In this document: one piece after another, positions 1-7,604 of the stretch | Layout of the letters: every line of letters starts with the position of its first letter | How positions within the stretch are numbered: position 1 is the first letter of the stretch | Source: Candidatus Stahliibacteriota bacterium | Lineage (GTDB): Bacteria; Hydrothermota; Tepidihabitantia; SM23-42 | Length of the DNA stretch: 13,900 nt | NCBI GenBank assembly: GCA_004376785.1 | Contig: SOIY01000038.1 | Span: 1-13,900, forward strand | Direction: 5' to 3' | Translations under genes and position numbers: made by a program | Notes under the pieces: generated by a model | Seen by the model: the letters and a program-made list of their open reading frames with translations, nothing else | Databases searched by the model: none | What the model was told of the DNA's origin: nothing

Positions 1-1
1 A

Positions 2-1240
2 CTACAACTGGGAGGGGGGGAATATTTTTATAAAGGTTTTTTTCTTGAGTTCTTCAATTAATTGTGCAAAGTATTTTTGGAATTCTTGCTGATATAGATA
101 CTGGTAGATTTGATCGCGCAATTCCTCATAGGTCAAAGGGCTTTCAGAAATCTTTTCTCTAAGATACATTTGATGCAAACCATAAGGGGTTGAAATCGGT
201 TCGCTCAACTGTCCCTGCTCAAGATTTTTTACAATCTCATCAACCGGAGGTGAAAGCTGATTAATGTAGAATTCACCGAGGTCAATATTAGGATCATCTG
301 AATATATGCTTGCCAGGCTGTCAAAATCAGCACCTTCACTTATCAATTCACAAAGTTTATTCGCAAGTCTCTCTGTTCTTAATGTGTCAGCCCTTGTAAC
401 ATTAACTTTTATCAGAATCTGTCTAAGAAGAACCCAATCTGACCCTTTATTCAGGACTTCAACAATATGGTAGCCCAATCTTGTTGGAAATGGCTGGGAA
501 ATTGTGCCTGGGTTAAGGTTAAAAACAATACCTTCAAACTCTTCCATGGTTTCCCCTCTTTTTATCTTTCCCAGCATTCCACCTTTATATTTTGAATTCT
601 CATCCTCGGAAAATTCCTGTGCCAATACACTGAAGTCACCACCTGTATAAAGTAATTTATATACATCCAATGCTTCTTCAAATCCTTTCCTTGATTCATT
701 CTCACTCGGTTTTATAAACATCAGAATATGCGAAAGCTTTGCACGAGCAGGACGATTCGCAATAGAATCTTTGTTTTCTTCATAAAATCTTTTCACAGCA
801 ATTGGTGATATCATTATATTGGAAAATTTATTTTCAATGAGTTTCTGCATTATCAACTTTGATCTCATATTCTTCTCATAATTCGTTTTTAAATCCTTCA
901 CTGTAAGACCTTGCTCCTGTAGCGCCTTTAAAAAATCTGCTTCAGATGGATATCGTTCTTTTATATCCTCAATCATCTGTATTATTCTGGGTTCAATCTC
1001 TTCTTGAGTTACTGATATTGATTCATTTTCAGCCTCAACCAAAATAAGTTTTTGAGAAATAAGTTCGTTAAGGACATAATCCCTTAATTCATCAGCGCTG
1101 GTGAACATCTGCTGTGCAACAGGATCATTTACGAGGAGGTTCATATTTTCTCTGAGTTCACTTTCAAGTATTACATCATCGCCAACATACGCCGCGATTT
1201 GTTCTGCAAGCGTCGAGATGAAGAAAACTAAAATAAGCAT
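2..1240 (-). CDS. SurA-like periplasmic peptidyl-prolyl isomerase/chaperone with two parvulin domains
   Basis: A 412-residue protein with the SurA layout. It has a short hydrophobic export signal (residues 1-12), a helical N-terminal chaperone region (about 15-160), a first parvulin/PpiC domain (about 166-264, with the RAKLSHILM opening and LGYHIVEV ending), a second divergent parvulin domain (about 270-363) and a charged C-terminal helix. By family knowledge, such proteins chaperone outer-membrane proteins in the periplasm and catalyse prolyl cis-trans isomerisation. It is the last gene of a three-gene minus-strand operon and starts 50 bp after the preceding stop. The ATG at 1240 is the only reasonable start, because an in-frame stop lies a few codons upstream. 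No good Shine-Dalgarno is visible. The stop codon lies at positions 2-4, so the gene is complete. I cannot assign orthology to E. coli surA with certainty because other PpiC proteins share this layout. Confidence 0.88.
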   Translation of the reverse strand: MLILVFFISTLAEQIAAYVGDDVILESELRENMNLLVNDPVAQQMFTSADELRDYVLNELISQKLILVEAENESISVTQEEIEPRIIQMIEDIKERYPSEADFLKALQEQGLTVKDLKTNYEKNMRSKLIMQKLIENKFSNIMISPIAVKRFYEENKDSIANRPARAKLSHILMFIKPSENESRKGFEEALDVYKLLYTGGDFSVLAQEFSEDENSKYKGGMLGKIKRGETMEEFEGIVFNLNPGTISQPFPTRLGYHIVEVLNKGSDWVLLRQILIKVNVTRADTLRTERLANKLCELISEGADFDSLASIYSDDPNIDLGEFYINQLSPPVDEIVKNLEQGQLSEPISTPYGLHQMYLREKISESPLTYEELRDQIYQYLYQQEFQKYFAQLIEELKKKTFIKIFPPSQL

Positions 1241-1290
1241 TTTGTTCAGCCTAAACGTTTAAAAAATAGTTCAGTAATAAATCCTTCCCA

Positions 1291-2103
1291 TTACTTAAGG
1301 GATGAGAGATCAATGGTGATTTTGTACTGGGTCTTCAAACTATCAATATACTGAGCTAAGAAATCCTGATATTTCTTTGACAGTAGATAGTTATAAATCG
1401 CAGAGCTATATTTATCATAATCAGCCTTTGCATAAACCTTTCTCTTATCGATCAATTTAACAAGCAGATACGTCCCCTGGATATAAGAAATTATATCAGA
1501 TATTTCTCCTGGTTTCATAGTGAAGATAATCTCTTCAATTGCGAAATCAGCGATTGTTCCACGGTAAAGATAATCAGTAACTATCTTAGGATCATCAGGA
1601 TTTTCATACTTAGTTAGGGAACGTTCCCTGGCAAGCTTCAAGAAATTCGCACCTGCCTTTATCTCTTCAAGTGTCATCTTGGCAACGTCATAGCTGGGCA
1701 AAACAATTTGTCCCAATTTTACTGCATATAGAAATTCATCTTTATGTTTATTAAAATATTCTCTGATTTCAGTTTCAGTCACTGATGACTCACTAAATTC
1801 CCTACGAACCAGGTTCATCGCCAAAAGATTTTTTTTATATTCTTCAAGTACTGTCACTATCGAGTCTTCTTTATCAATCCCTTGTTTTTTAGCCTCTAAA
1901 TAAAGAATTTCTTGTTCTACCCAATTATCGCAAAATTCCGTAATTTTTTCGTCGGGAAGCTTTTTGTACTCTGACTCTGGTATGTACTTCTCAAACTTTG
2001 CTTTGGTCAATGTTGAACCATCAATCCTTACCAGGACATCTTTTTCCTGTTGGGTGCACGATATAAGCAATATCCCAATTATTAAAAATATTAATTTCTT
2101 CAC
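1291..2103 (-). CDS. Peptidyl-prolyl isomerase-like lipoprotein (PpiC/parvulin family)
   Basis: A 270-residue predicted lipoprotein. It has a Lys-Lys start, a hydrophobic stretch and a lipobox LLISC with the lipidated Cys at residue 16, so it should be membrane-anchored on the periplasmic side. A SurA_N-like helical part (about 20-115) is followed by a parvulin-like domain (about 120-218: KLGQIVLPS, then a typical PGEISDII strand and a YLLVKLIDKR ending). The start is GTG at 2103. An AAGGAGG Shine-Dalgarno sits 4 nt upstream on the minus strand, and the GTGA overlap with the upstream gene's TGA implies translational coupling. It is the middle gene of three related isomerases. The key parvulin residues are weakly conserved, so it may work mainly as a chaperone rather than an enzyme; that is inference. 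Confidence 0.85.
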   Translation of the reverse strand: MKKLIFLIIGILLISCTQQEKDVLVRIDGSTLTKAKFEKYIPESEYKKLPDEKITEFCDNWVEQEILYLEAKKQGIDKEDSIVTVLEEYKKNLLAMNLVRREFSESSVTETEIREYFNKHKDEFLYAVKLGQIVLPSYDVAKMTLEEIKAGANFLKLARERSLTKYENPDDPKIVTDYLYRGTIADFAIEEIIFTMKPGEISDIISYIQGTYLLVKLIDKRKVYAKADYDKYSSAIYNYLLSKKYQDFLAQYIDSLKTQYKITIDLSSLK

Positions 2104-3401
2104 TTTTCCTCCTTTAGTAATCTCTCCAACACTGCCTGATTAATTTCAGGGTTATACTTTTCACGTAAGCCCTCAAATATGTTTTTTCGGAGGGTTTGTA
2201 TTTTCTGCTCACGCACTTTGCTCCTCAAATTTGAATAAACATCGCTAAATTTTTTATCTTTATATTCATTTTTATGCCCACCATAATAAGTCACTATTTC
2301 CATCGAATCTACAGCCACTTTCCCCAAAACTTCATCCGAATAAAATTTCTGGTAAAGAAGTAATGACAGAGCATTGCTCAGCCGCCTTTTTATTTTAACC
2401 TTCTTATCGAAATGCTCCCTCTCAGCCTTGTCATATATGATATCAGGAATTAATACACGTTCAATCAATGTTTTGGGTTCAATGAACGATTGTCTATACT
2501 GGTACAGCACTGCTTGTCTAATTGTTCTAACACGCACGTATGATGTGTCATATTTTTTAACAACCCATTTACTCAAATCCTCTTCTGTTATAAGAGAATC
2601 AGGTTTTAACAATGCATCTAAACCCTCCTCATTATATTCAATTTTCGCCTTCTCGAGGATCTCCTGGATAAATTTCTCACCCTTTTCAAGAATTTTCTCA
2701 CGCATTAAATCATTCCGAATATTTTCTTTTACTTCCTCAAATTTAGGCGTATCTACTTTTTTATGTTCAATTACTTTGAGAATGTAGAAGTAATTACCAA
2801 ATTGTACTACACCTGTTGTTCCACCTTCTTTTGTTTTTTCAATTTGCGTTACTATTTCAGGCGGTAATGATTTTACTGAAAATGAACCGATATCGCCATT
2901 TTCTGTCAACGTATCAAGAGAAAATTTCAAAAGAGAGTCGAAAGGTACGCCTTTTTTCAACTCGGCATGAATATGCTGTGCAAGGGATTCTTCATCAACA
3001 ACAATTTGAGCAAGATGATACTGATCGATAACTTGATTATAAACTTTTCTTATTTCTGAATCAGGAATTTTTACTTTATCTATGACCTTTTCCTCATAGT
3101 AACCACGATAGATAACTTCCTTACGATGATTTTCAAAGGCTGCCATTACAACTGGATCCTCTTCATAACCTCTTTCGCGTGCTTCTTTAACCACAAGCTT
3201 TTGATTAATGAATTCATCAATCTTCTCCAACCTTTTTAGTGAATCATCAGTTGGCGCAAATGGAAAGTTCTCTCTAAAATCAGCGATTGTATATTTATCA
3301 CTATCAATAGTGAGCAGAACCTGATTTTCAAAGGAACAACCAACAACAACCACGAGAAGTGGCAAAATAAGGTATTTTGTGTAATCTATTATTTTCTTCA
3401 T
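2100..3401 (-). CDS. Peptidyl-prolyl isomerase lipoprotein (PpiC/parvulin family)
   Basis: A 433-residue predicted lipoprotein and the first gene of the minus-strand operon. The signal peptide ends in VVVGC, giving a lipidated Cys at residue 22. A SurA_N/PrsA-like helical segment (about 30-125, including EFINQKLVVKEARERG) precedes a single parvulin domain (about 128-213: YHLAQIVVD, then GDIGSFSVKSLPPEI and YFYILKVIEHK). A long charged helical C-terminal region of about 215 residues has no domain that I recognise. By family knowledge it would be a PrsA/SurA-like periplasmic folding factor. The ATG at 3401 has no Shine-Dalgarno. Instead, a promoter with TAAAAT ends 5 bp before the ATG, so translation is probably from a leaderless transcript. 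Its TGA overlaps the GTG of the next gene by 4 bp. Confidence 0.86.
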   Translation of the reverse strand: MKKIIDYTKYLILPLLVVVVGCSFENQVLLTIDSDKYTIADFRENFPFAPTDDSLKRLEKIDEFINQKLVVKEARERGYEEDPVVMAAFENHRKEVIYRGYYEEKVIDKVKIPDSEIRKVYNQVIDQYHLAQIVVDEESLAQHIHAELKKGVPFDSLLKFSLDTLTENGDIGSFSVKSLPPEIVTQIEKTKEGGTTGVVQFGNYFYILKVIEHKKVDTPKFEEVKENIRNDLMREKILEKGEKFIQEILEKAKIEYNEEGLDALLKPDSLITEEDLSKWVVKKYDTSYVRVRTIRQAVLYQYRQSFIEPKTLIERVLIPDIIYDKAEREHFDKKVKIKRRLSNALSLLLYQKFYSDEVLGKVAVDSMEIVTYYGGHKNEYKDKKFSDVYSNLRSKVREQKIQTLRKNIFEGLREKYNPEINQAVLERLLKEEK

Positions 3402-3434
3402 GGTCTATTTTATACAAACAATTCCTAAAGTCAA
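3402..3434 (-). promoter_or_regulatory. Predicted leaderless promoter of the prolyl isomerase operon
   Basis: Reading the minus strand, TTGACT (3434-3429) is followed by a 16-bp spacer and TAAAAT (3412-3407), then 5 bp to the ATG at 3401. Transcription would start at or within a base of the initiator A. No Shine-Dalgarno is present. It is placed back to back with the promoter of the AI-2E gene. Confidence 0.68.
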
Positions 3435-3437
3435 GCC

Positions 3438-3471
3438 TTGATTTTATCATAATGGTAGATATAATGTATTA
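3438..3471 (+). promoter_or_regulatory. Predicted leaderless promoter of the AI-2E family gene
   Basis: TTGATT (3438-3443), a 16-bp spacer and a perfect TATAAT (3460-3465) are followed by 6 bp and the ATG at 3472. The geometry puts the transcription start on or next to the start codon, and no Shine-Dalgarno is present. Only 3 bp separate this -35 from the opposing -35 of the minus-strand operon. Confidence 0.7.
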
Positions 3472-4623
3472 ATGCAAAAAGCAGTTTTTTATATTACGAT
3501 AATCATCATAGCAGGATTTATAATTCTTTCAGAAACTTTCTCGCCTATCTGGCTTTTGCTCCTTATTTTAGCTATGCTCTGGCCTTACCGACGAACAAAG
3601 AATGTCCGGCCTGTATTTCTAATGAGTATCTTGTTATTTATTCTCTACTTTGTCTTTCATTACTTTTCTATACTGATTCCATTTATTGTCGGCCTGGGTA
3701 TTGCCTATATCCTTGCTCCTTTAGTTAATTTTTTAGAAAAGCGCAAGATACCGCGGGTAATAGCCATTTTGATTTTCCTGTTACCCATAGTCGCTGTTTT
3801 CCCTTTGATTTTTATCTTAATCATTTCGGGATTAATACAGGAATTGCAGGGATTAATAGAGAAAATCCCTTATGCAATCCAGCAAATTCAGGCATACTCA
3901 GGTGTAGTAATAAATAAATTAATCGAATTAGGTATTGAGATTGAGCCGAATATTATCGCCAGTACAATTACGTCACATTTAACCAATATTATTAGCGGTA
4001 TCTTTACAACCATTGGTCAGATTGGCAAGGGCATTGGTGGTATTATCACGCTTGTCTATAATTTAGTATTTATACCATTATCAGCCTACCTATTCCTCTC
4101 GGATCGAAAAGAGATAAACGACTGGTTCAGAAACCTCTTTCCTGCCAAGGAAAGAAAACGGATAGATGAATTTGTTGATAGACTAAATATTTCTCTTGCT
4201 CGCTTTTTCCGGGGATCATTATTATTAATGCTCATCGTAGGATTTATTATTGGGTTTACATTATGGATTCTCGGTATAAAATATTATCTGCTTTTAGGAG
4301 TGATTGCCGGTCTTTGTAACCTTATACCCAACATAGGTTATATTCTGAGTTTTATACCAGCCATCTTAATTGGTCTTGTAAGTCCTTCTCCTCTTGTAAA
4401 TCTTATTAAAATTTCCTGTGTTTATGTTGGTGAACAGCTTCTCGAAAATTTTTTCCTGGGGCCGGTAATAATTGGTAAATCATCAAAACTCCATCCAGTT
4501 GTCGTAATGATTGTATTAATTCTTGGTGGTACAATATTTGGATTCTGGGGTGTTCTTCTTGCAGTTCCGACAACAATATTCATTAGAGAATTTTTGAACT
4601 ATTTTCTGGAATTAAATCTGTAA
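3472..4623 (+). CDS. AI-2E transporter (PerM/UPF0118) family membrane protein
   Basis: A 383-residue polytopic membrane protein. Hydrophobic segments lie at about 5-37, 48-80, 96-120, 190-210, 247-268, 272-303 and 341-372. A soluble amphipathic stretch (about 122-185) sits between the third and fourth segments, as is usual in this family. Signature pieces are visible: IPNIGYILSFIPA (about 285-297) and the C-terminal HPVVVMIVLILGG...FGFWGVLLAVP (about 341-366). The length fits the family (about 350-400). Characterised members export autoinducer-2 or act as Na+/H+ antiporters or other exporters, so the substrate cannot be told from sequence. It appears monocistronic, because 116 bp and a separate promoter precede korD. 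Its ATG at 3472 is predicted to be leaderless. Confidence 0.9.
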   Translation: MQKAVFYITIIIIAGFIILSETFSPIWLLLLILAMLWPYRRTKNVRPVFLMSILLFILYFVFHYFSILIPFIVGLGIAYILAPLVNFLEKRKIPRVIAILIFLLPIVAVFPLIFILIISGLIQELQGLIEKIPYAIQQIQAYSGVVINKLIELGIEIEPNIIASTITSHLTNIISGIFTTIGQIGKGIGGIITLVYNLVFIPLSAYLFLSDRKEINDWFRNLFPAKERKRIDEFVDRLNISLARFFRGSLLLMLIVGFIIGFTLWILGIKYYLLLGVIAGLCNLIPNIGYILSFIPAILIGLVSPSPLVNLIKISCVYVGEQLLENFFLGPVIIGKSSKLHPVVVMIVLILGGTIFGFWGVLLAVPTTIFIREFLNYFLELNL

Positions 4624-4704
4624 GATAAAACCATTTAGAAATTTGGAAGAAATAATAAAACAGAAAGATTCCTCGTTGTCAGTTCTACGATATGCTTGGA
4701 GTTC

Positions 4705-4739
4705 TTGACTGGATTCATTTTATGGCTATAATAAAATCC
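4705..4739 (+). promoter_or_regulatory. Predicted leaderless promoter of the kor operon
   Basis: TTGACT (4705-4710), a 16-bp spacer and a perfect TATAAT (4727-4732) are followed by 7 bp and ATG at 4740. The promoter lies inside the longer open frame that begins at 4692, which argues that the true korD start is 4740 and that the mRNA is leaderless. Confidence 0.74.
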
Positions 4740-4961
4740 ATGGCAGTTAAAATACGGAAATTTAAGGTAGACATAAATAATATCTGGTGTAAGAGCTGTG
4801 AAATCTGTGTTGCGTTCTGCCCAAAAAATGTTCTTGCCATGGAAAATGGTAAACCAAAAGTCATCAATCCTGATGCATGTACTGGTTGTCAATTATGCGA
4901 AATCTATTGCCCGGATTTCGCTTTAAAAGTGATTAAACTTGAGGATGCAGAAAATAAATAG
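4740..4961 (+). CDS. korD: Ferredoxin-type delta subunit of 2-oxoacid:ferredoxin oxidoreductase, 2x[4Fe-4S]
   Basis: A 73-residue ferredoxin-like subunit with two CxxCxxCxxxCP motifs: Cys17, 20, 23 and 27, and Cys47, 50, 53 and 57. Each should hold a [4Fe-4S] cluster (four cysteines split between the two motifs, as in bacterial 2[4Fe-4S] ferredoxins). In the Kor/Vor complexes this subunit passes electrons from the thiamine-diphosphate site to free ferredoxin. It leads the korDABC order and overlaps korA by 17 bp. The frame is open from 4692, but a TTGACT/TATAAT promoter lies at 4705-4732 and the protein begins naturally at MAVKIRKF, so I place the start at 4740. The predicted mRNA is leaderless. 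Confidence 0.88.
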   Translation: MAVKIRKFKVDINNIWCKSCEICVAFCPKNVLAMENGKPKVINPDACTGCQLCEIYCPDFALKVIKLEDAENK

Positions 4962-6087
4962 ACAAGACGCAAAATTAATGACTGGTAATGAAGCCTGTGC
5001 TGAAGCAGCAATTGTTGCAGGCATGCGTTTCTTTGCAGGCTATCCAATAACCCCTTCTTCAGAAATTGCTGAAGTCCTTTCAAGACGTCTTCCCCAGGAG
5101 AAAGGTGTTTTTATTCAAATGGAGGACGAGTTAGCCTCAATGGCAGCCATAATTGCTGCCTCCTTAACTGGTGTGAAATCGATGACTGCAACGAGCGGCC
5201 CAGGTTTTTCTTTAATGCAGGAGAATATTGGTTATGCATCAATGGCTGAAGTTCCATGTGTTATTGTGAGTGTCCAGAGGGGAGGACCGAGTACTGGATT
5301 ACCAACACTTCCTTCACAGGCTGATGTGATGCAATCCCGCTGGGGTACCCACGGAGACCATCCTATTATTGTGGTTACTCCCTCAACAGTACGAGAGACT
5401 TTTGATTGGACAATTAAGGCATTCAATTTTGCAGAGCGCTTTCGTGTACCGGTCGTTGTCCTACTTGATGAAATCATTGCCCATATAACCGAAAAAATAA
5501 TATTTCCAAAAGAAGAAGAAATAAAAATAATTGAAAGGAAACGCACAAAAGAAACTCCAGAAACCTATTTACCATATAAATACACTGATTCTGACATACC
5601 TTTATTTGCTGATTTTGGTTCTGGGTATAGATATAATGTCACCGGGTTAAGCCATGATGAAACAGGGTTTCCAACCAATGATCCAAAAAAGATTGATAAC
5701 CTTTATCGGCGGCTCAATCAAAAGATTGAAAGATACAAGAATGAGATTATAGAGTTCAAAACAGAATTCCTTGAAGATGCGGAAATATGTGTGGTAGCCT
5801 ATGGCTCGAGTGCCCGTTCTACGTACCGGGCAATTAGGCAAACAAGAGAAGCAGGAATTAAAGTGGGAATATTTCAAATCTTTACGATTTGGCCATTTCC
5901 ATATGAAGAATTAGCAAAGGTATCACACCATATAAAAAAATTCATTGTTCCTGAGATGAATCTTGGTCAGATCGCTCATGAAGTATCATGTGCAACAAGA
6001 TGTGATGTGATTAAAGTAAATCGAGTGGATGGTGGGTTGATTACACCTGATGAAATTCTGGAGAGGATAAAACATGTTTCCGTATGA
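4945..6087 (+). CDS. korA: 2-oxoacid:ferredoxin oxidoreductase subunit alpha (2-oxoglutarate type likely)
   Basis: A 380-residue alpha subunit carrying the pyrimidine-binding-type domain of the thiamine-diphosphate enzyme. Motifs seen are GYPITPSS (about 32-39), the conserved Glu region QMEDELASMAA (about 58-68), ATSGPGFSLM (82-91) and QRGGPSTGLPT (111-121). The C-terminal part (about 285-380: EICVVAYGSSARSTYRA...) matches the transketolase C-domain. By family knowledge the complex converts a 2-oxoacid plus CoA to acyl-CoA plus CO2 and reduces ferredoxin. KorA is the best guess, but VorB-type enzymes (2-oxoisovalerate) share these motifs, so the substrate is uncertain. The start is ATG 4945, inside korD; a TTG at 4939 is the only alternative, since an in-frame TGA lies just upstream. 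No clear Shine-Dalgarno is seen, so translation may be coupled to korD. Confidence 0.9.
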   Translation: MQKINRQDAKLMTGNEACAEAAIVAGMRFFAGYPITPSSEIAEVLSRRLPQEKGVFIQMEDELASMAAIIAASLTGVKSMTATSGPGFSLMQENIGYASMAEVPCVIVSVQRGGPSTGLPTLPSQADVMQSRWGTHGDHPIIVVTPSTVRETFDWTIKAFNFAERFRVPVVVLLDEIIAHITEKIIFPKEEEIKIIERKRTKETPETYLPYKYTDSDIPLFADFGSGYRYNVTGLSHDETGFPTNDPKKIDNLYRRLNQKIERYKNEIIEFKTEFLEDAEICVVAYGSSARSTYRAIRQTREAGIKVGIFQIFTIWPFPYEELAKVSHHIKKFIVPEMNLGQIAHEVSCATRCDVIKVNRVDGGLITPDEILERIKHVSV

Positions 6088-6886
6088 AAAGTATTTAAGA
6101 CTCGATAAATTCCCACATATCTGGTGTACGGGCTGTGGTTGTGGTATTATCATGAAAGCAATGTTAAGGGCAATTGAGCACAGCAAAATTCCAAAGGACA
6201 GCATTGCACTTGTTTCGGGCATCGGGTGTTCTTCAAGAACCCCTGGTTATGTTGATTTTAATACTTTACACACCACACATGGTAGGGCAATTGCGTTTGC
6301 AACCGGTCTAAAACTTGCCAAACCAGAATTAAAAATTATTGTTGTCAGTGGCGATGGCGATGCAACAGCAATTGGGGGAAATCATTTTATTCATGCTGCG
6401 AGGCGTAACATAGATATGACTGTTATTATCTACAATAATTATATTTATGGAATGACCGGAGGGCAGGCTTCACCGACTACTCCACTTGGGAAAAAAGCAA
6501 GTACTGCACCTTATGGAAGCATTGAACCGACATTTGATATATCTGGATTGGCAATAGCTGCCGGTGCCACATTTGTAGCACGGAGCACGTGTTATCATGC
6601 AGTCCAGATTGATAAATTTATCCAGAAGGGGTTATTGAAAAAGGGGTTTTCATTAATAGAGGTCCTGTCACCTTGTCCTATATACTATGCCCGGCCAAAT
6701 CGCGAAGGCACTTCTGTTGATATGTTGAGGTGGTATAAGGAAAACAGTATTCCAATAGAGGTCGCAAGGAAGATGTCAGATACAGAGAAGGAACGTAAAA
6801 TTATTACTGGTATTCTTCACAACATAGAAAGAGCTGAATTTTGTGAGGAATACAGGAAATTAGTTAAAAGAGTTAGTAAGAATTAG
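6074..6886 (+). CDS. korB: 2-oxoacid:ferredoxin oxidoreductase subunit beta (thiamine diphosphate-binding)
   Basis: A 270-residue beta subunit. The thiamine-diphosphate/Mg2+ motif is GDGD (93-96) followed by NN (121-122) and YGMTGGQ (125-131). Four cysteines sit where the beta-subunit [4Fe-4S] cluster is expected: Cys18 and Cys21 in WCTGCGCG, Cys52 in GIGCSSR, and Cys201 in SPCPIYY. Together with KorA it forms the active site. The ATG at 6074 overlaps the korA end by 14 bp and is preceded by GGAGAGG (6060-6066) at 7 nt spacing. It is followed by an unusual 143-bp gap with two hairpins before korC, whereas korD-A-B overlap. Family assignment is firm; the 2-oxoacid substrate is not. Confidence 0.92.
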   Translation: MFPYEKYLRLDKFPHIWCTGCGCGIIMKAMLRAIEHSKIPKDSIALVSGIGCSSRTPGYVDFNTLHTTHGRAIAFATGLKLAKPELKIIVVSGDGDATAIGGNHFIHAARRNIDMTVIIYNNYIYGMTGGQASPTTPLGKKASTAPYGSIEPTFDISGLAIAAGATFVARSTCYHAVQIDKFIQKGLLKKGFSLIEVLSPCPIYYARPNREGTSVDMLRWYKENSIPIEVARKMSDTEKERKIITGILHNIERAEFCEEYRKLVKRVSKN

Positions 6887-6928
6887 TTGAATGGTTTCTG
6901 TTCTACGGGAATTAAGAAGAGGGTGTTT

Positions 6929-6960
6929 ACCCCGTTTAGATAGTAAACATCTAACGGGGT
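6929..6960 (+). repeat. Bulged stem-loop 1 in the korB-korC gap
   Basis: ACCCCGTTTAGAT (6929-6941) pairs with ATCTAACGGGGT (6949-6960), leaving a 7-nt loop and one bulged T on the 5' arm. It is not followed by a T-run, so it does not look like an intrinsic terminator. An alternative, mutually exclusive helix, GTTTA (6934-6938) with TAAAC (6944-6948), is also possible. It is followed by TTTAGGCATTT, which recurs nearly unchanged after hairpin 2. Confidence 0.72.
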
Positions 6961-6970
6961 TTAGGCATTT

Positions 6971-6998
6971 ACCCAAGCCCGTTGCAAATGGGCTGGGT
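6971..6998 (+). repeat. Bulged stem-loop 2 in the korB-korC gap
   Basis: ACCCAAGCCC (6971-6980) pairs with GGGCTGGGT (6990-6998) around a 9-nt loop, with one bulged A on the 5' arm. It follows hairpin 1 by 10 nt and is trailed by TTTAGGTATTT, close to the TTTAGGCATTT after hairpin 1. The shared plan (ACCC opening, single 5'-arm bulge, GGGT closing, same trailing motif) suggests two diverged copies of one element. No T-run follows. Confidence 0.7.
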
Positions 6999-7017
6999 TT
7001 AGGTATTTGATATATTC

Positions 7018-7024
7018 GAGGAGG
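7018..7024 (+). promoter_or_regulatory. Shine-Dalgarno site selecting the GTG start of korC
   Basis: GAGGAGG lies 5 nt before GTG 7030. It is the strongest ribosome-binding site in the kor operon and supports independent translation of korC after the hairpin gap. Confidence 0.8.
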
Positions 7025-7029
7025 TTTTT

Positions 7030-7575
7030 GTGGGTTTTAGATATGAATTCAGGCTCAGCGGCTCTGGAGGTCAGGGTTTGATACTGGCAGGAAAAATTCT
7101 TGCTGAAGCAGCTGCTATCTATGATGATAAAAATGCAACCCAGAGTCAATCCTATGGCCCTGAGGCAAGAGGTGGTTCAAGTCGCTCTGAAGTTATTGTA
7201 TCGGATGAAGAAATAGATTACCCCAAAGCAGTAAATATTAATCTTCTTCTCTGTTTTACCCAGGAGGCATGTGATAAGTACTATAAAGATATACAAGAAA
7301 ATGGAATTTTGTTGGTTGATTCTAATTATGTCACCAATGTTCCAGAAGGGGAATTTAAGGTGTATTCTTTGCCAATTACTGAGATTGCAGAGAAAGAGGC
7401 GGGTAAGACATTGGTTGCAAATATTGTCGCCCTTGGAATTATTACTGAGTTGACCGGCATCGTTTCAAAAGAGGCGGTTGAATCAGCAATCCTTTCTCGT
7501 GTTCCAAAGGGCACTGAAGAATTGAATCTTAAGGCATTCAATGCTGGTTTTGATAGAGCCAAAACATTGAAATAA
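7030..7575 (+). CDS. korC: 2-oxoacid:ferredoxin oxidoreductase subunit gamma
   Basis: A 181-residue gamma subunit (pyruvate/ketoisovalerate oxidoreductase catalytic-domain family). Signatures are the N-terminal LSGSGGQGLILAGKIL (about 9-24) and QSQSYGPEARGGSSRSEVIVS (38-58), both typical of KorC/VorC/IorB-type subunits. In the complex the gamma domain helps bind CoA and contacts the alpha/beta core. The start is GTG 7030 with GAGGAGG 5 nt upstream. It follows korB by 143 bp containing two bulged hairpins, an unusual gap for a gene whose product must be made in equal amounts with KorA and KorB. The next gene starts 29 bp downstream. Confidence 0.92.
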   Translation: MGFRYEFRLSGSGGQGLILAGKILAEAAAIYDDKNATQSQSYGPEARGGSSRSEVIVSDEEIDYPKAVNINLLLCFTQEACDKYYKDIQENGILLVDSNYVTNVPEGEFKVYSLPITEIAEKEAGKTLVANIVALGIITELTGIVSKEAVESAILSRVPKGTEELNLKAFNAGFDRAKTLK

Positions 7576-7604
7576 AAGACAATCATAATAGCCAAAATAT
7601 CCAG

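Noticed and set aside
2374..3031. Two open frames on the plus strand (2374-2787 and 2816-3031) opposite the first prolyl isomerase gene
   Set aside because: They lie entirely within a well-supported minus-strand gene, have no ribosome-binding site or recognisable domain, and have the composition of antisense shadow frames.
4624..4704. Terminator after the AI-2E family gene
   Set aside because: I could find only 4-bp stems without a following T-run, so no terminator can be supported in this gap.
6929..6998. Hairpins between korB and korC as a CRISPR fragment or an intrinsic terminator
   Set aside because: There are no repeated identical units with spacers, the two stems differ in sequence, and neither stem is followed by a T-run.
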